Source: an uncultured Lachnospiraceae bacterium (GTDB lineage Bacteria; Bacillota; Clostridia; Lachnospirales; Lachnospiraceae). From it: DNA of 64,000 nucleotides. This document shows positions 44,193-52,394 of this stretch, piece by piece. The notes below the pieces were generated by a model. That model was not told the origin of the DNA. It searched no databases and saw only the letters and a list, made by a program, of their open reading frames with translations. Position 1 is the first letter of the stretch. Each line of letters begins with the position of its first letter. The DNA is taken from contig CANOCU010000011.1 in assembly GCA_947564645.1 (NCBI GenBank), forward strand, positions 1 through 64,000, written 5' to 3'. A program made the position numbers and the translations under genes.

Positions 44193-45314
44193 TCACAGTA
44201 TCGTCTTCAAATACGCTGCGATCACTTCCGCCGCCCTAGCATGTGCCTTCTCCCCCGGATGCTGTCTTGATCCGAAAGTCTCTTCCGTCGTATCCGGCAG
44301 CAACAGAAATGCCATATTGCCGTCGCCGGTCGTCTCCTGATAGCGGTTCATGGCTTCCCTGATCGCCGGCGCAAGCTCATCCCCCAGCATACCGTATACC
44401 CAGAGAATATGGGATGTGGGGTTGTTTCGCCGTATCATCACAAGGAAGTCGGTAACCGCCTGCCGGAAGCGCTCCAAGGATGCCGGATGACAGGCCCCGT
44501 CCTCTCCCCTGTACAGCTTAAAAGTCTCTCCTGTCACAGGATCCGTCCACACCGGCTGATCGAACGCGCCCGCATCGTTCGTTCCCAGATTGACAATGAC
44601 CGCATCCGCCTTCCAGCTGCGGAAATCATAAGGCTTCGCCGCGCCCAGCTTTTCATTCGTCTCTCCCTTTGCCAGACCACAGATCTGCTCATAGCAGGAG
44701 GGAATATTGTGCCGCGGATCATTATCCCAGCCGCACAGCACGCCCCAGCCGCCCTGGGAGATCAGACGGCATTCCGCATCCAACGCATCGGCCACCATGC
44801 GCGTGTAATTCCGGCTGTTTCCCATATACATGGCAATCCAGTCCATATCTTCCCTGGCCCCGTATAAGCCCTCACCGGAAGTAATGCTGTCGCCGATAAA
44901 TTCCAGCTTACAGCTGCGCTCCCTCACCGGCAGGAATACGCCGTCGCTGCGAAATCCGTGGATCAGCAGATGACAGGCATCGTCCTCCGACATAGCCTGC
45001 AGCTCCCGGAAAAATCCGACATTCTTCACCGCCTCCGGGCTCATGCCCCGGAAAAGGCAAAGCGAGTATGTACCGGGCATCAGCATCTGACGGCTCATAA
45101 ATGCCCCGTTTAACGATATCCAGGCCCACGGCTCATACATTGCGTAATCCACTTCGATCTCGATCCACAGCTCCGTTCCCGTCACATTCACCTCAACGCC
45201 GCTTCCCTGAAAAAACAGCGGCAGCGGATCCTGCGTCTCGTCTGTCCGGCCGTGAATCTTATAGGATGTGAGCTCCTTTAGCGTATACGATCTTAATCTG
45301 TCATTCTTATTCAT
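44193..45314 (-). CDS. SGNH/GDSL-type esterase, CE2-like
   Basis: Predicted 373-residue hydrolase. An N-terminal beta-sandwich of about 120 residues is followed by an SGNH domain with block I IGDSITSGEG (catalytic Ser), block III VNLGTNDAG and block V RQHPGEKAH (catalytic His, Asp lacking from the usual DxxH position). This layout matches CE2 acetyl-esterases acting on acetylated glucomannan or xylan, but no signal peptide is present, so it would act on imported oligosaccharides. The start at 45314 follows AGGGAGGG. Substrate inferred. Confidence 0.8.
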   Translation of the reverse strand: MNKNDRLRSYTLKELTSYKIHGRTDETQDPLPLFFQGSGVEVNVTGTELWIEIEVDYAMYEPWAWISLNGAFMSRQMLMPGTYSLCLFRGMSPEAVKNVGFFRELQAMSEDDACHLLIHGFRSDGVFLPVRERSCKLEFIGDSITSGEGLYGAREDMDWIAMYMGNSRNYTRMVADALDAECRLISQGGWGVLCGWDNDPRHNIPSCYEQICGLAKGETNEKLGAAKPYDFRSWKADAVIVNLGTNDAGAFDQPVWTDPVTGETFKLYRGEDGACHPASLERFRQAVTDFLVMIRRNNPTSHILWVYGMLGDELAPAIREAMNRYQETTGDGNMAFLLLPDTTEETFGSRQHPGEKAHARAAEVIAAYLKTIL

Positions 45315-45498
45315 GTGCACAGTCCCTCCCTGTATTCTGTATTCCATATTCTGTGTAGTGTATTCTTTATTGCGTGTTCTGTTTTCTGTGTTCTGCGTTC
45401 TGTTTTCTGTGTTCTGTTTCCTTGTCTTTCTTTTTTACCTTTGCTTCCGTCCTCTTTCACACTTTCGTATCCATTATAACAGATATTTCCCCAAAAGC

Positions 45499-45551
45499 AA
45501 AAGGGGAGCCATCGCCCCCGCAGATCCCCGATCTGCGAAAGCGACGGCTCC
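45499..45551 (-). terminator. Nested terminator of the SASP gene
   Basis: GGAGCCGTCGC pairs with GCGATGGCTCC with one G-U, enclosing a 7-bp hairpin CGCAGAT/ATCTGCG; TTTTGCTTTT follows on the minus strand. It lies just after the SASP stop. Confidence 0.85.
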
Positions 45552-45573
45552 TCACTTTTGTCTCCTGGTCAGC

Positions 45574-45771
45574 TTATTTCATCTGCTCTTCCTGGCTCTT
45601 GATCATTCTACGAACCATCTCACCGCCGATAGAACCAGCCTCTTTGGATGTCAGGTCACCATTGTAACCTTCCTTCAAGTTTACACCCAACTCAGATGCA
45701 ACCTCAGTCTTGAAACGATCCATTGCTGCCTTAGCTTCAGGAACTTCTACTCTATTCGTCTTGTTGCTTGC
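45574..45771 (-). CDS. sspA: Alpha/beta-type small acid-soluble spore protein
   Basis: Predicted 65-residue DNA-binding protein that coats spore DNA. The family motif around the GPR protease site (KTEVASELGV) and the second motif (GYNGDLTSKEAGSIGGEMV) are intact. The ATG at 45771 follows TTCGGAGGTGAAAG. A strong terminator is downstream, so it is a single-gene unit. This is direct evidence that the host sporulates or descends from a sporulating line. Expression should depend on sigma-G; only a weak -10-like CATTCAA is visible upstream. The specific symbol is approximate. Confidence 0.93.
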   Translation of the reverse strand, partial: ASNKTNRVEVPEAKAAMDRFKTEVASELGVNLKEGYNGDLTSKEAGSIGGEMVRRMIKSQEEQMK

Positions 45772-45851
45772 CATTTCTTTCACCTCCGAAATACTTTTGA
45801 ATGAAATTCTTGATTCCATCCATAATCTATATTATTGAGATAAGCGCTGCC

Positions 45852-46055
45852 GTTTATACGCTTATCCCAGATACTTTTGCCCTTTTCGGATCTTATGGAC
45901 CAGAAAAAAACTGCGATTCTGTTTGGAATCTCGTTGTCTGTTAAAGCGTTCACTTTATCGCTTATCTTGATGTTAGTATGTTCGGATCGATTGAAAATAT
46001 TATGGTAAGTTTTGCCATGATTTTGACGTCTGCGGCCTCTTGGTCACCGTATCCG
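45852..46055. other. Intergenic region between DJ-1 and SASP genes
   Basis: No coding frame supported. It includes an 8-bp hairpin GATAAGCG/CGCTTATC at 45839-45866, upstream of SASP, and AT-rich sequence likely to hold the SASP promoter. Confidence 0.35.
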
Positions 46056-46607
46056 TCACGCCTCGTATACGATCTGCGCCACCATCTTCTGCGCCGCCTC
46101 CGCACCCTGCAGCTTCTCCAAAACCGCCAGGGCAAACGGCACCGCCGCGCCCATGCCGCGCCCGGTAACGATATTGCCGTCGATGACCGCAGGCTGCCTC
46201 ATCACCTCAGCGCCTTCCAGATGACTCTCGAATGAAGGGTAAGAGCAGGCCCTGCGTCCTTGCAGATGACCTCTGTGTCCCAGAATACTCGGTGCCGCGC
46301 AGATCGCCGCCACAGGTTTGCCCTGCGCCACAAAAGCATCCACCTGTGCCATCAATGCCTCGCAGGCTTCCAGATTCTGCGTACCCAGGCCGCCGCCCGG
46401 CAATACGATCATATCCAGTTCTGCAAAATGAATCTCCGAAAGTACCGCATCCATCGCGACCGAGATCGCATGAGAGCCTGTCACACTACGCTCTTTCGTA
46501 ATGGAGACCATCGGCGTCTCCACATCCGCCCGCCGCAGAATATCCACCACCGTTAACGCCTCGATCTCCTCATATCCCGTTGCAAAAAAAACTGCTGCTC
46601 TGCTCAT
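46056..46607 (-). CDS. DJ-1/PfpI family protein
   Basis: Predicted 183-residue protein of the DJ-1/YajL subgroup. The N-terminal strand AAVFFATGYEEIEALTVVDILRRA, in two parts, contains the conserved Glu (EEIEA), and the nucleophile Cys lies in AAICAAPSILG near residue 100. Family members act as chaperones, deglycases or thiazole-related proteins; the function here is not fixed. The start at 46607 follows GGAGGAG. A copy of the 35-bp palindrome lies 57 bases upstream. Confidence 0.9.
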   Translation of the reverse strand: MSRAAVFFATGYEEIEALTVVDILRRADVETPMVSITKERSVTGSHAISVAMDAVLSEIHFAELDMIVLPGGGLGTQNLEACEALMAQVDAFVAQGKPVAAICAAPSILGHRGHLQGRRACSYPSFESHLEGAEVMRQPAVIDGNIVTGRGMGAAVPFALAVLEKLQGAEAAQKMVAQIVYEA

Positions 46608-46663
46608 CGTTACTCTCCTCCGTTCTTCTATTCCTATAGCAGACATCCGTTCATTATGCCACT

Positions 46664-46698
46664 TATAGTGAACGACATTAGAAATTTCGTTCACTATA
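46664..46698 (-). repeat. 35-bp palindromic motif, copy E (perfect 12-bp arms)
   Basis: Arms TATAGTGAACGA and TCGTTCACTATA are exact inverted repeats around an 11-base spacer CATTAGAAATT. The spacer, although not palindromic, is conserved in the copy at 1781. Upstream of the DJ-1 gene. Confidence 0.65.
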
Positions 46699-46780
46699 CC
46701 ATATGGTTAAGCTATGTCAATTCAGCTTAAAATAATCATACACAACAAATCTGTAAATGGCAAGAGCGAGCGGCTGATAC

Positions 46781-46809
46781 TTTACACCCCGCCGTGCCCT
46801 TGCTATAAT
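46781..46809 (+). promoter_or_regulatory. Sigma-A promoter of the small protein-CYTH operon
   Basis: TTTACA (46781-46786), 17 bases, TATAAT (46804-46809), 40 bases before the ATG at 46850. Confidence 0.75.
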
Positions 46810-46849
46810 GAAAGCAATCCCAATATATTATCAGAAAGAAGGTGTCCCT

Positions 46850-47038
46850 ATGCCAAGTGCAGCAGATATTATACGAGATTCCATCACAGAGTTCTCAAGA
46901 TTGCAGAACTGGATGTTATCCGTCAAGGATAAGGATCCGGTAACATACCGTTCGATGTATGATCGCTATATAGAACTCAAAGTCACATTGTCCAGTCTGG
47001 GGGTTAATCTTGCAGAACTCGACAAGATCAAAGAATAA
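46850..47038 (+). CDS. 62-residue conserved-looking small protein
   Basis: Predicted 62-residue soluble protein, helical throughout (AADIIRDSITEFSRLQNWML, then RSMYDRYIELKVTLSS), with no membrane segment and no Cys. I do not recognise a named family. The ATG at 46850 is chosen because AGAAGGTG lies about 6 bases upstream, and a strong promoter precedes it. It is 24 bases upstream of the CYTH gene, likely co-transcribed. The balanced amphipathic helices suggest a small dimeric or accessory protein. Confidence 0.65.
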   Translation: MPSAADIIRDSITEFSRLQNWMLSVKDKDPVTYRSMYDRYIELKVTLSSLGVNLAELDKIKE

Positions 47039-47062
47039 GAATCAACAGAGACAGGAGCCATT

Positions 47063-47554
47063 ATGGAGATCGAACGAAAATTTACCGTCAGAAACCTGCC
47101 GGAAAACCTGGCAGACTACCCCTACCACAAGATCGAGCAGGCTTATCTGAACACCGACCCGGTTGTCAGGATCCGAAGACAGGACGATGACTACTACCTG
47201 ACCTATAAGGGTAAGGGCCTGCTCGCAAGAGAAGAGTACAATCTCCCGTTAAACCGGGATTCCTACTACCATCTGCGCGAAAAGGCGGATGGAAATGTGA
47301 TATCCAAGAAACGTTATGTCATACCGATCGGGCATCCGACATTTACGTCAGATTATTCCGAAGACATTGACCCGAACAGTCTATTTGTAGAACTGGATCT
47401 TTTTGATCCACCCTTTGCCCCTCTCGTCATCGCGGAAGTGGAATTTCCGGATGAGGCTGCGGCGAATGCCTTTCTGCCCTTTGACTGGTTTGATCAGGAC
47501 GTGACGCAGGATCCGGCCTACCATAATTCCGTGCTCAGCCGGCGTACTTTCTGA
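47063..47554 (+). CDS. CYTH domain protein (triphosphatase/adenylate cyclase-like)
   Basis: Predicted 163-residue CYTH protein. It begins with the signature MEIERKF (ExExK), then shows VRIRRQDDDYYLTYKGKG with alternating Arg/Lys/Glu of the tunnel, and VIAEVEFPDEAAANAF near the end. The family hydrolyses inorganic triphosphate or makes cAMP; most Bacillota members resemble triphosphatases. AGACAGGAG precedes the ATG. It shares an operon with the 62-residue protein. Confidence 0.9.
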   Translation: MEIERKFTVRNLPENLADYPYHKIEQAYLNTDPVVRIRRQDDDYYLTYKGKGLLAREEYNLPLNRDSYYHLREKADGNVISKKRYVIPIGHPTFTSDYSEDIDPNSLFVELDLFDPPFAPLVIAEVEFPDEAAANAFLPFDWFDQDVTQDPAYHNSVLSRRTF

Positions 47555-47586
47555 TATGCTTAGCTCCGCTCCGGGTCTTCATACGG

Positions 47587-47621
47587 CGGGCAGATGCGGC
47601 ACTCAACTCTGCATCTGCCCG
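47587..47621. terminator. 11-bp hairpin between convergent genes
   Basis: CGGGCAGATGC and GCATCTGCCCG form a perfect stem with a 13-base loop between the CYTH stop and the LacI stop. No long U-run on either side, so termination strength is uncertain. Confidence 0.55.
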
Positions 47622-47631
47622 GATGACACTA

Positions 47632-48672
47632 TCAATGCTCCTGTAATCTTGCAGCAGATTCTCTCTCCACCAGTTCCGCGGAGAAGATGATCTGCTGATG
47701 TTCTTTGCGCTCGGCGATCACATCGAACAGCAGCCGGATGGCTTCCTTCGCCATCTCTTCCACAGGCTGTTTGATCGTAGTCAGCTTCGGATTATAGTAT
47801 TCCCCGATCTCCATCCCGTCATAACCCACCACCGAGATATCCTCCGGGATCCGCAGTCCCGCTTCCAGAACCGCCCGGCAGGCGCCGATGGCCAAAGAGT
47901 CTGCCGCCGCATAGATCGCGGTCACTTCACGCCCCGACTGCAGCAGCTTCCTTGTCGTCAGATAACCGTTCTCCATACAATAATGATCCACGTCTTCCTG
48001 CACATAGCAGATCAGATCCTCCGGCACTTCCAGTCCTCTCTCCACATAAGCGCTCCAGTATCCCTCCATGCGGCTGCGCCCGATGGTCTCATCCATGTTC
48101 TCGGTAATGAAAGCGATCCGTCTGTGGCCCAGATCCAACAGATATTCCGTCATCTTCTTGCTCTCCAGACAGTCGTCCACCGCGATATTGGAGAATCTCA
48201 CCTCACCGGCCTGCTCGAAAGTCTCGACGCTGATCGCGCAGAAAATAAAAGGCACTTTCAACTTATCCAGCTTCTCCTGCGAATGCCGGAACATCCCGCC
48301 GAGGAAAACGATGCCCCGCAGCCGCTTTTCCTTCTCCAATTCCAATGCCACGTCCAGTTCGTCCTCCTGCGCTTCCACATGCCGCAATACCAGCGCGTAC
48401 CGCTTACGCTTCGCCTCGTCCTCGATGATCTCTATCATTTTACTGAAAAAAGGGTTCGTGATGCCCTTCACCAGCATAGCGATGCATTTGGCATCCGTGC
48501 GCTTCAGATTGCGCGCACTGTTGTTGGGAATAAAGCCCGTTCGCTCGATCACGTCCATGATCTTCTTCCTGGTCTCCGGATTGATATCCGGATGATTGTT
48601 CATCGCCCGCGACACCGTGCTCACTCCCACGCCGCACTCTCTCGCAATGTCCTTGATCGTTATCTCTGCCAT
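47632..48672 (-). CDS. LacI family transcriptional regulator of the maltodextrin locus
   Basis: Predicted 346-residue repressor. The helix-turn-helix is at 4-25 (TIKDIARECGVGVSTVSRAM) with hinge PNNSARNLKRT, followed by the sensor domain (CIAMLVKGITNPFF, VVGYDGMEIGEYYNPKLTTI). It follows malQ after a terminator, on the same strand. Operator-like GGTAACGAT palindromes lie at the promoter of the binding protein at the other end of the locus, so it probably represses maltose/maltodextrin uptake, like MalR. Effector inferred. Confidence 0.9.
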   Translation of the reverse strand: MAEITIKDIARECGVGVSTVSRAMNNHPDINPETRKKIMDVIERTGFIPNNSARNLKRTDAKCIAMLVKGITNPFFSKMIEIIEDEAKRKRYALVLRHVEAQEDELDVALELEKEKRLRGIVFLGGMFRHSQEKLDKLKVPFIFCAISVETFEQAGEVRFSNIAVDDCLESKKMTEYLLDLGHRRIAFITENMDETIGRSRMEGYWSAYVERGLEVPEDLICYVQEDVDHYCMENGYLTTRKLLQSGREVTAIYAAADSLAIGACRAVLEAGLRIPEDISVVGYDGMEIGEYYNPKLTTIKQPVEEMAKEAIRLLFDVIAERKEHQQIIFSAELVERESAARLQEH

Positions 48673-48707
48673 ATGTCATCACTTCCCATTCTTTATATTA
48701 ATAGGTT

Positions 48708-48748
48708 AAAAAAGGCTGACAGTCCTGTTCCTTCCGTAACTGTCAGCC
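48708..48748 (-). terminator. Terminator after malQ
   Basis: GGCTGACAGT and ACTGTCAGCC form a perfect 10-bp stem followed on the minus strand by six T residues, between malQ and the LacI gene. Confidence 0.88.
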
Positions 48749-48760
48749 GCTCCTTGCAGT

Positions 48761-50236
48761 CTATACCCTGCTGTATAATCTGGTCATATCGTAAATGCGC
48801 TCCGCCAGCTCTGACGTAAATTCTCCCGGCAGCATCCTCCATTTCCAGTTCGTCCCCAATGTGGACGGCATGTTGATCCTCGCCTCCGTGCCAAGTCCCA
48901 GATAATCCTGCATCGGGATCACACAGGTATCGGACACGCTGGCCATCGCCGCGCGGATAAACGCCCACTGCACATCCTTACTGCTGCGGATATGCAGATA
49001 CTTCCTGGCAAACGCCTTATCCTTGCGGTTCAGCTGCGTATACCAGCCGACTGTGGTGTCATTGTCATGCGTCCCTGTATATACGATGCTGTTCTTATCG
49101 TAATTGTGCGGCAGATAATCGCTCTCTTCTCTGGAGTCAAAAGCAAACTGCAGTATTTTCATGCCCGGATAACCGGTCTTTTTCACAAGTTTTATGACCG
49201 TATCGGTCAAAAATCCCAGATCCTCCGCGATCACGGCCTTATTTCCCAGCTTCGCCTTCATCGTCTTAAAGATGTCATAGCCGGGGCCTGCTTCCCAGTG
49301 TCCAAATTCCGCCGTCTCATCACCGTAAGGGATTGAATAATATTCGTCGAAGCCGCGGAAGTGATCGATCCGCACCACGTCATAAAGCTTATAACAGTAG
49401 GCGATCCGCTTCATCCACCAGGCGTACGCCGTCTCTTTATGATACTCCCAGCGGTACAGCGGGTTCCCCCACAGCTGCCCCGTCGCCGAGAAAGCATCCG
49501 GCGGGCATCCTGCCACCGCCACAGGCGTCAGCGTGTCATCCAGCTGGAACAGCTCCGGGTTGGCCCAGGTGTCCGCACTGTCAAACGCCACATAGATCGG
49601 AATGTCACCGATGATCTGTATCTTCTTCTTATTCGCATATTCTTTCAGTGCGAACCACTGCTTCGCGAACAGATACTGCTGGAATTTATAGAATTCCACT
49701 TCTTCCGCATATTCCTCGCGGTATCGCTTCATGGCTTCCGGTCTGCGGAGTTTAATGTCCTCATCCCACTCGCTCCAGCTCTTCCCGTCAAAGGAATTCT
49801 TCACCGCCATATAAAGTGCGTAATCGTCAAGCCAGTAGCCATTCTCCTCCACAAAATCCTGGTAAGCCTTCTCCTGCTCCAAATGGCTGTTATGAAAAGC
49901 GCTCTTCAACACCTTGAATCTGGACAGGTAGATCTTCTCATAATCAATATATCTTTCATTATCCCCAAAATCGCATTTTACACAATCTTCTTCGGTCAGA
50001 TATCCTTCCCCGATCAGTGTTTCCAGATCAATATAGTAGGGATTCCCCGCAAATGTAGAGAAAGACTGATAAGGAGAATCTCCATATCCTGTCGGTCCCA
50101 GCGGAAGGATCTGCCAATAGGACTGTCCCGCCTTCTCCAACAAATCTATAAACTCATAGGCCTGTTTTGAAAATGTGCCAATCCCGTATCTGGACGGAAT
50201 ACTCGATACAGGTAATAAAATTCCACTTTTTCTCAT
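48761..50236 (-). CDS. malQ: 4-alpha-glucanotransferase
   Basis: Predicted 491-residue GH77 enzyme that disproportionates maltodextrins. Visible landmarks: the N-terminal RKSGILLPVSSIPSRYGIGT, the acceptor-site DIPIYVAFDSADTWANPELF near 225, the nucleophile region DVVRIDHFRGFDEYYSIP near 315, the acid/base region VIAEDLGFLT near 360 and YTGTHDNDTT near 415. It lies downstream of the permease genes and upstream of the LacI gene, which fits use of imported maltodextrins. Confidence 0.97.
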   Translation of the reverse strand: MRKSGILLPVSSIPSRYGIGTFSKQAYEFIDLLEKAGQSYWQILPLGPTGYGDSPYQSFSTFAGNPYYIDLETLIGEGYLTEEDCVKCDFGDNERYIDYEKIYLSRFKVLKSAFHNSHLEQEKAYQDFVEENGYWLDDYALYMAVKNSFDGKSWSEWDEDIKLRRPEAMKRYREEYAEEVEFYKFQQYLFAKQWFALKEYANKKKIQIIGDIPIYVAFDSADTWANPELFQLDDTLTPVAVAGCPPDAFSATGQLWGNPLYRWEYHKETAYAWWMKRIAYCYKLYDVVRIDHFRGFDEYYSIPYGDETAEFGHWEAGPGYDIFKTMKAKLGNKAVIAEDLGFLTDTVIKLVKKTGYPGMKILQFAFDSREESDYLPHNYDKNSIVYTGTHDNDTTVGWYTQLNRKDKAFARKYLHIRSSKDVQWAFIRAAMASVSDTCVIPMQDYLGLGTEARINMPSTLGTNWKWRMLPGEFTSELAERIYDMTRLYSRV

Positions 50237-50400
50237 GACTGCAACAATCCTTTCCCAACGATATCCGTACCGGCCCCTTTACCTGTCTGTCACTCATAGT
50301 ATTCCCGGTATCGTTTCCATTCTACACGTTTCCCCTCATTCCCGCAAGACAAATTTGCAAATTTCGCCTTAATTCGACGAAGAATCTATAGCTTATTTTA

Positions 50401-50409
50401 CCCCCCCCC
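50401..50409. repeat. Nine-base C tract upstream of malQ
   Basis: A run of nine C residues lies about 165 bases upstream of malQ. Such tracts slip easily in replication and are also prone to assembly error. Whether it lies in a promoter is unclear. Confidence 0.5.
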
Positions 50410-50445
50410 GAATTATTTTTGTCAAGCAAGTATTTGGCAGCCTAC

Positions 50446-50603
50446 CGTTTCCGAGTAACAGCTCAGCCCAGGACTTTGCACTTGCTGCAAAGTCCGTGAA
50501 AATAAGTAAGTTGGGCCAAGGGAATCTGCCCCTCGCCGAAGGCGACCTGGAATGGGCAGATTCCGTAACAGAGAAGCCGAAGGCTGAACTGTTACGTTTC
50601 CGA
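50446..50603. mobile_element. Candidate MITE with 8-bp target duplication
   Basis: A 141-bp body (50455-50595) starts GTAACAGCTCAGCC and ends GGCTGAACTGTTAC, inverted repeats matching at 13 of 14 positions. It is flanked by GTTTCCGA on both sides (50447-50454 and 50596-50603), and the direct repeat can be read as nine bases with the preceding C. The body folds into three hairpins: GGACTTTGCA/TGCAAAGTCC, GGAATCTGCCC/GGGCAGATTCC, and GTAACAG/CTGTTAC at its end. No coding frame. It lies between the permease stop and malQ. Confidence 0.65.
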
Positions 50604-50627
50604 CATTCTGCCAGCCACGAGTCATAA

Positions 50628-51464
50628 TCAACCCTTTACGGCGCCTGCCACAATACCTTCGATGATATATTTCTGGCACATGAAGTAGAAGATAACGATC
50701 GGGATCAGCGCGATCACGATGGTCGCCATCAGGTGACCGTAGTCGATGGAACCGTAACCGCTTCTCAGATACTGGATCGCAACCGGAATGGTCCTGTACT
50801 TCGTGCCGATGATCAGATACGGAAGCAGGAAGTCATTCCAGATCCACATCGCATTCAGGATCGCGATGGTGATGGAGATCGGTTTCAGCACCGGAAATAC
50901 CACCTTCACAAACATGGTCAGCGGATTACAGCCGTCGATCAGACCGGCCTCTTCCAGCTCGATCGGAATACCCTTCACGAAGCCGGTAAACATGAACACC
51001 GCCATACTGGAACCAAATCCCAGATACAGTACGTTAATGCCGACAAAATTGTCCAGGTGCGTCATATTCGCCACCTTGGTCATCGTGTACATGACCATCT
51101 GGAAAGGCACTACCATACTTGCAATAAACATAAAGTAAATAAAGGATGTCAGCTTATTCTTCACTCTGGTGATATACCACGCTGTCATGGAACAGAAAAC
51201 AATGATCATGATAACGGAAACCACCGTGATAAACAGGGAGTAACCGATACTGTCCATGAAATGGATTTTCGTCAGACCTTCGATGTAGTTCTTCAGGCCG
51301 CGGAAGCTCTCGCTGTTGGGCAGCGCAAACGGTGAAGTCGAAATATACAGCTTATTCTTCAAAGAGTTCATGATCACCAGCGCGATCGGAATGATAAAGA
51401 TTACTGACAAAATCGTAAGGATAACATAAATGAGTATGTTTGCCGCTTTTCTCTTTTCCTGCAT
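50628..51464 (-). CDS. Carbohydrate ABC transporter permease, MalG-like
   Basis: Predicted 278-residue permease with six membrane segments. EAA loop: EEAGLIDGCNPLTMFVKVVFP near residue 170. The C-terminus (YIIEGIVAGAVKG) is typical of the MalG/LacG group. It starts one base after the partner permease stop, so the two are tightly coupled. Uptake of maltodextrins is inferred from malQ. No ATPase gene is nearby; a shared MsmK-type ATPase elsewhere is expected. Confidence 0.92.
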   Translation of the reverse strand: MQEKRKAANILIYVILTILSVIFIIPIALVIMNSLKNKLYISTSPFALPNSESFRGLKNYIEGLTKIHFMDSIGYSLFITVVSVIMIIVFCSMTAWYITRVKNKLTSFIYFMFIASMVVPFQMVMYTMTKVANMTHLDNFVGINVLYLGFGSSMAVFMFTGFVKGIPIELEEAGLIDGCNPLTMFVKVVFPVLKPISITIAILNAMWIWNDFLLPYLIIGTKYRTIPVAIQYLRSGYGSIDYGHLMATIVIALIPIVIFYFMCQKYIIEGIVAGAVKG

Positions 51465-51465
51465 C

Positions 51466-52311
51466 TTACTCCACCTCCTTAGACTGTGTAATGCGAAGCT
51501 GTATCAATGAGATGACCAATACCAACACTGTAAATACGACCGCTTTGGCCTGACCGACACCGGCGAAACCTGTACGGTTGTAATAAGTATTGAAGATATC
51601 CATCGCCAGCATCGCTGTCTGGTTTGCCGGTGCACCGCCTGTCAACGCCAGGTTCTGGTCGTACATCTTGAAACAGTCTGTCAGAGCCAGGAACGTACAG
51701 GTCGTAATGGATGTCATAACAAGCGGAATAATGATCTTCTTTAAAGTCTGCACATAGTTAGCGCCGTCGATCTTGGCCGCCTCCAGGATATCGCCCGAAA
51801 TAGACTGGATTCCTGCAATATAGATGATCATCAGATAACCGATCTTCTGCCAGTTGTACAGAATAATGATACCCCAGTAACCGAAGGTCGAGTTAAAAGT
51901 CAGATCCACACCCGCCACACGGATCAGAATACCATTCAACAGAAGCTGCCAGATATAACCAAGGATGATACCGCCGATCAGGTTCGGCATGAAGAAGATC
52001 GTACGGTACACGTTAGTACCCTTAAGCCCCTTCGTCAGAAGCAGCGCCAGCGCGAAAGCCAGCACATTCGTGGATACCACACCCACAATGGCAACCTTAA
52101 CGGTAAACCACAGCGCAGAAAGGAATCCGGCGCTGTCACGGAACACATACAGATAATTGGATAACCCTACCCATTTTGCGGAGCCGATCGTCTTGAAATT
52201 ACAGAAAGACAGATACAGGCCCATAAAAAAAGGAATCACGAATGCAATGATAAATGCCAACAATGTTGGAAGTACAAAAATCGGAAAATACTTTTTATAG
52301 TTTTTTTGCAT
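51466..52311 (-). CDS. Carbohydrate ABC transporter permease, MalF-like
   Basis: Predicted 281-residue permease with six membrane segments. EAA loop: LEAAKIDGANYVQTLKKIIIP near residue 180. The N-terminal LAFIIAFVIPFFMGLYLSF and GLSNYLYVF are typical of sugar permease partner 1. It forms a two-gene set with the MalG-like gene. A 304-base region with hairpins separates it from the binding protein upstream, which would allow different expression levels. Confidence 0.92.
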   Translation of the reverse strand: MQKNYKKYFPIFVLPTLLAFIIAFVIPFFMGLYLSFCNFKTIGSAKWVGLSNYLYVFRDSAGFLSALWFTVKVAIVGVVSTNVLAFALALLLTKGLKGTNVYRTIFFMPNLIGGIILGYIWQLLLNGILIRVAGVDLTFNSTFGYWGIIILYNWQKIGYLMIIYIAGIQSISGDILEAAKIDGANYVQTLKKIIIPLVMTSITTCTFLALTDCFKMYDQNLALTGGAPANQTAMLAMDIFNTYYNRTGFAGVGQAKAVVFTVLVLVISLIQLRITQSKEVE

Positions 52312-52394
52312 GGTTCTCTCCTTTCCCCCTATATTTCACACATTACTATTTTCTTCCGGATCACTCGTTTTTTAAATTTCTTTCGGATTTTTTC

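Noticed and set aside
46056-46607. PfpI protease annotation
   Set aside because: The sequence has the DJ-1/YajL layout; protease activity is not supported.
50455-50595. Riboswitch upstream of malQ
   Set aside because: The direct repeats and inverted ends fit an inserted element better, and the region lies over 200 bases from malQ.
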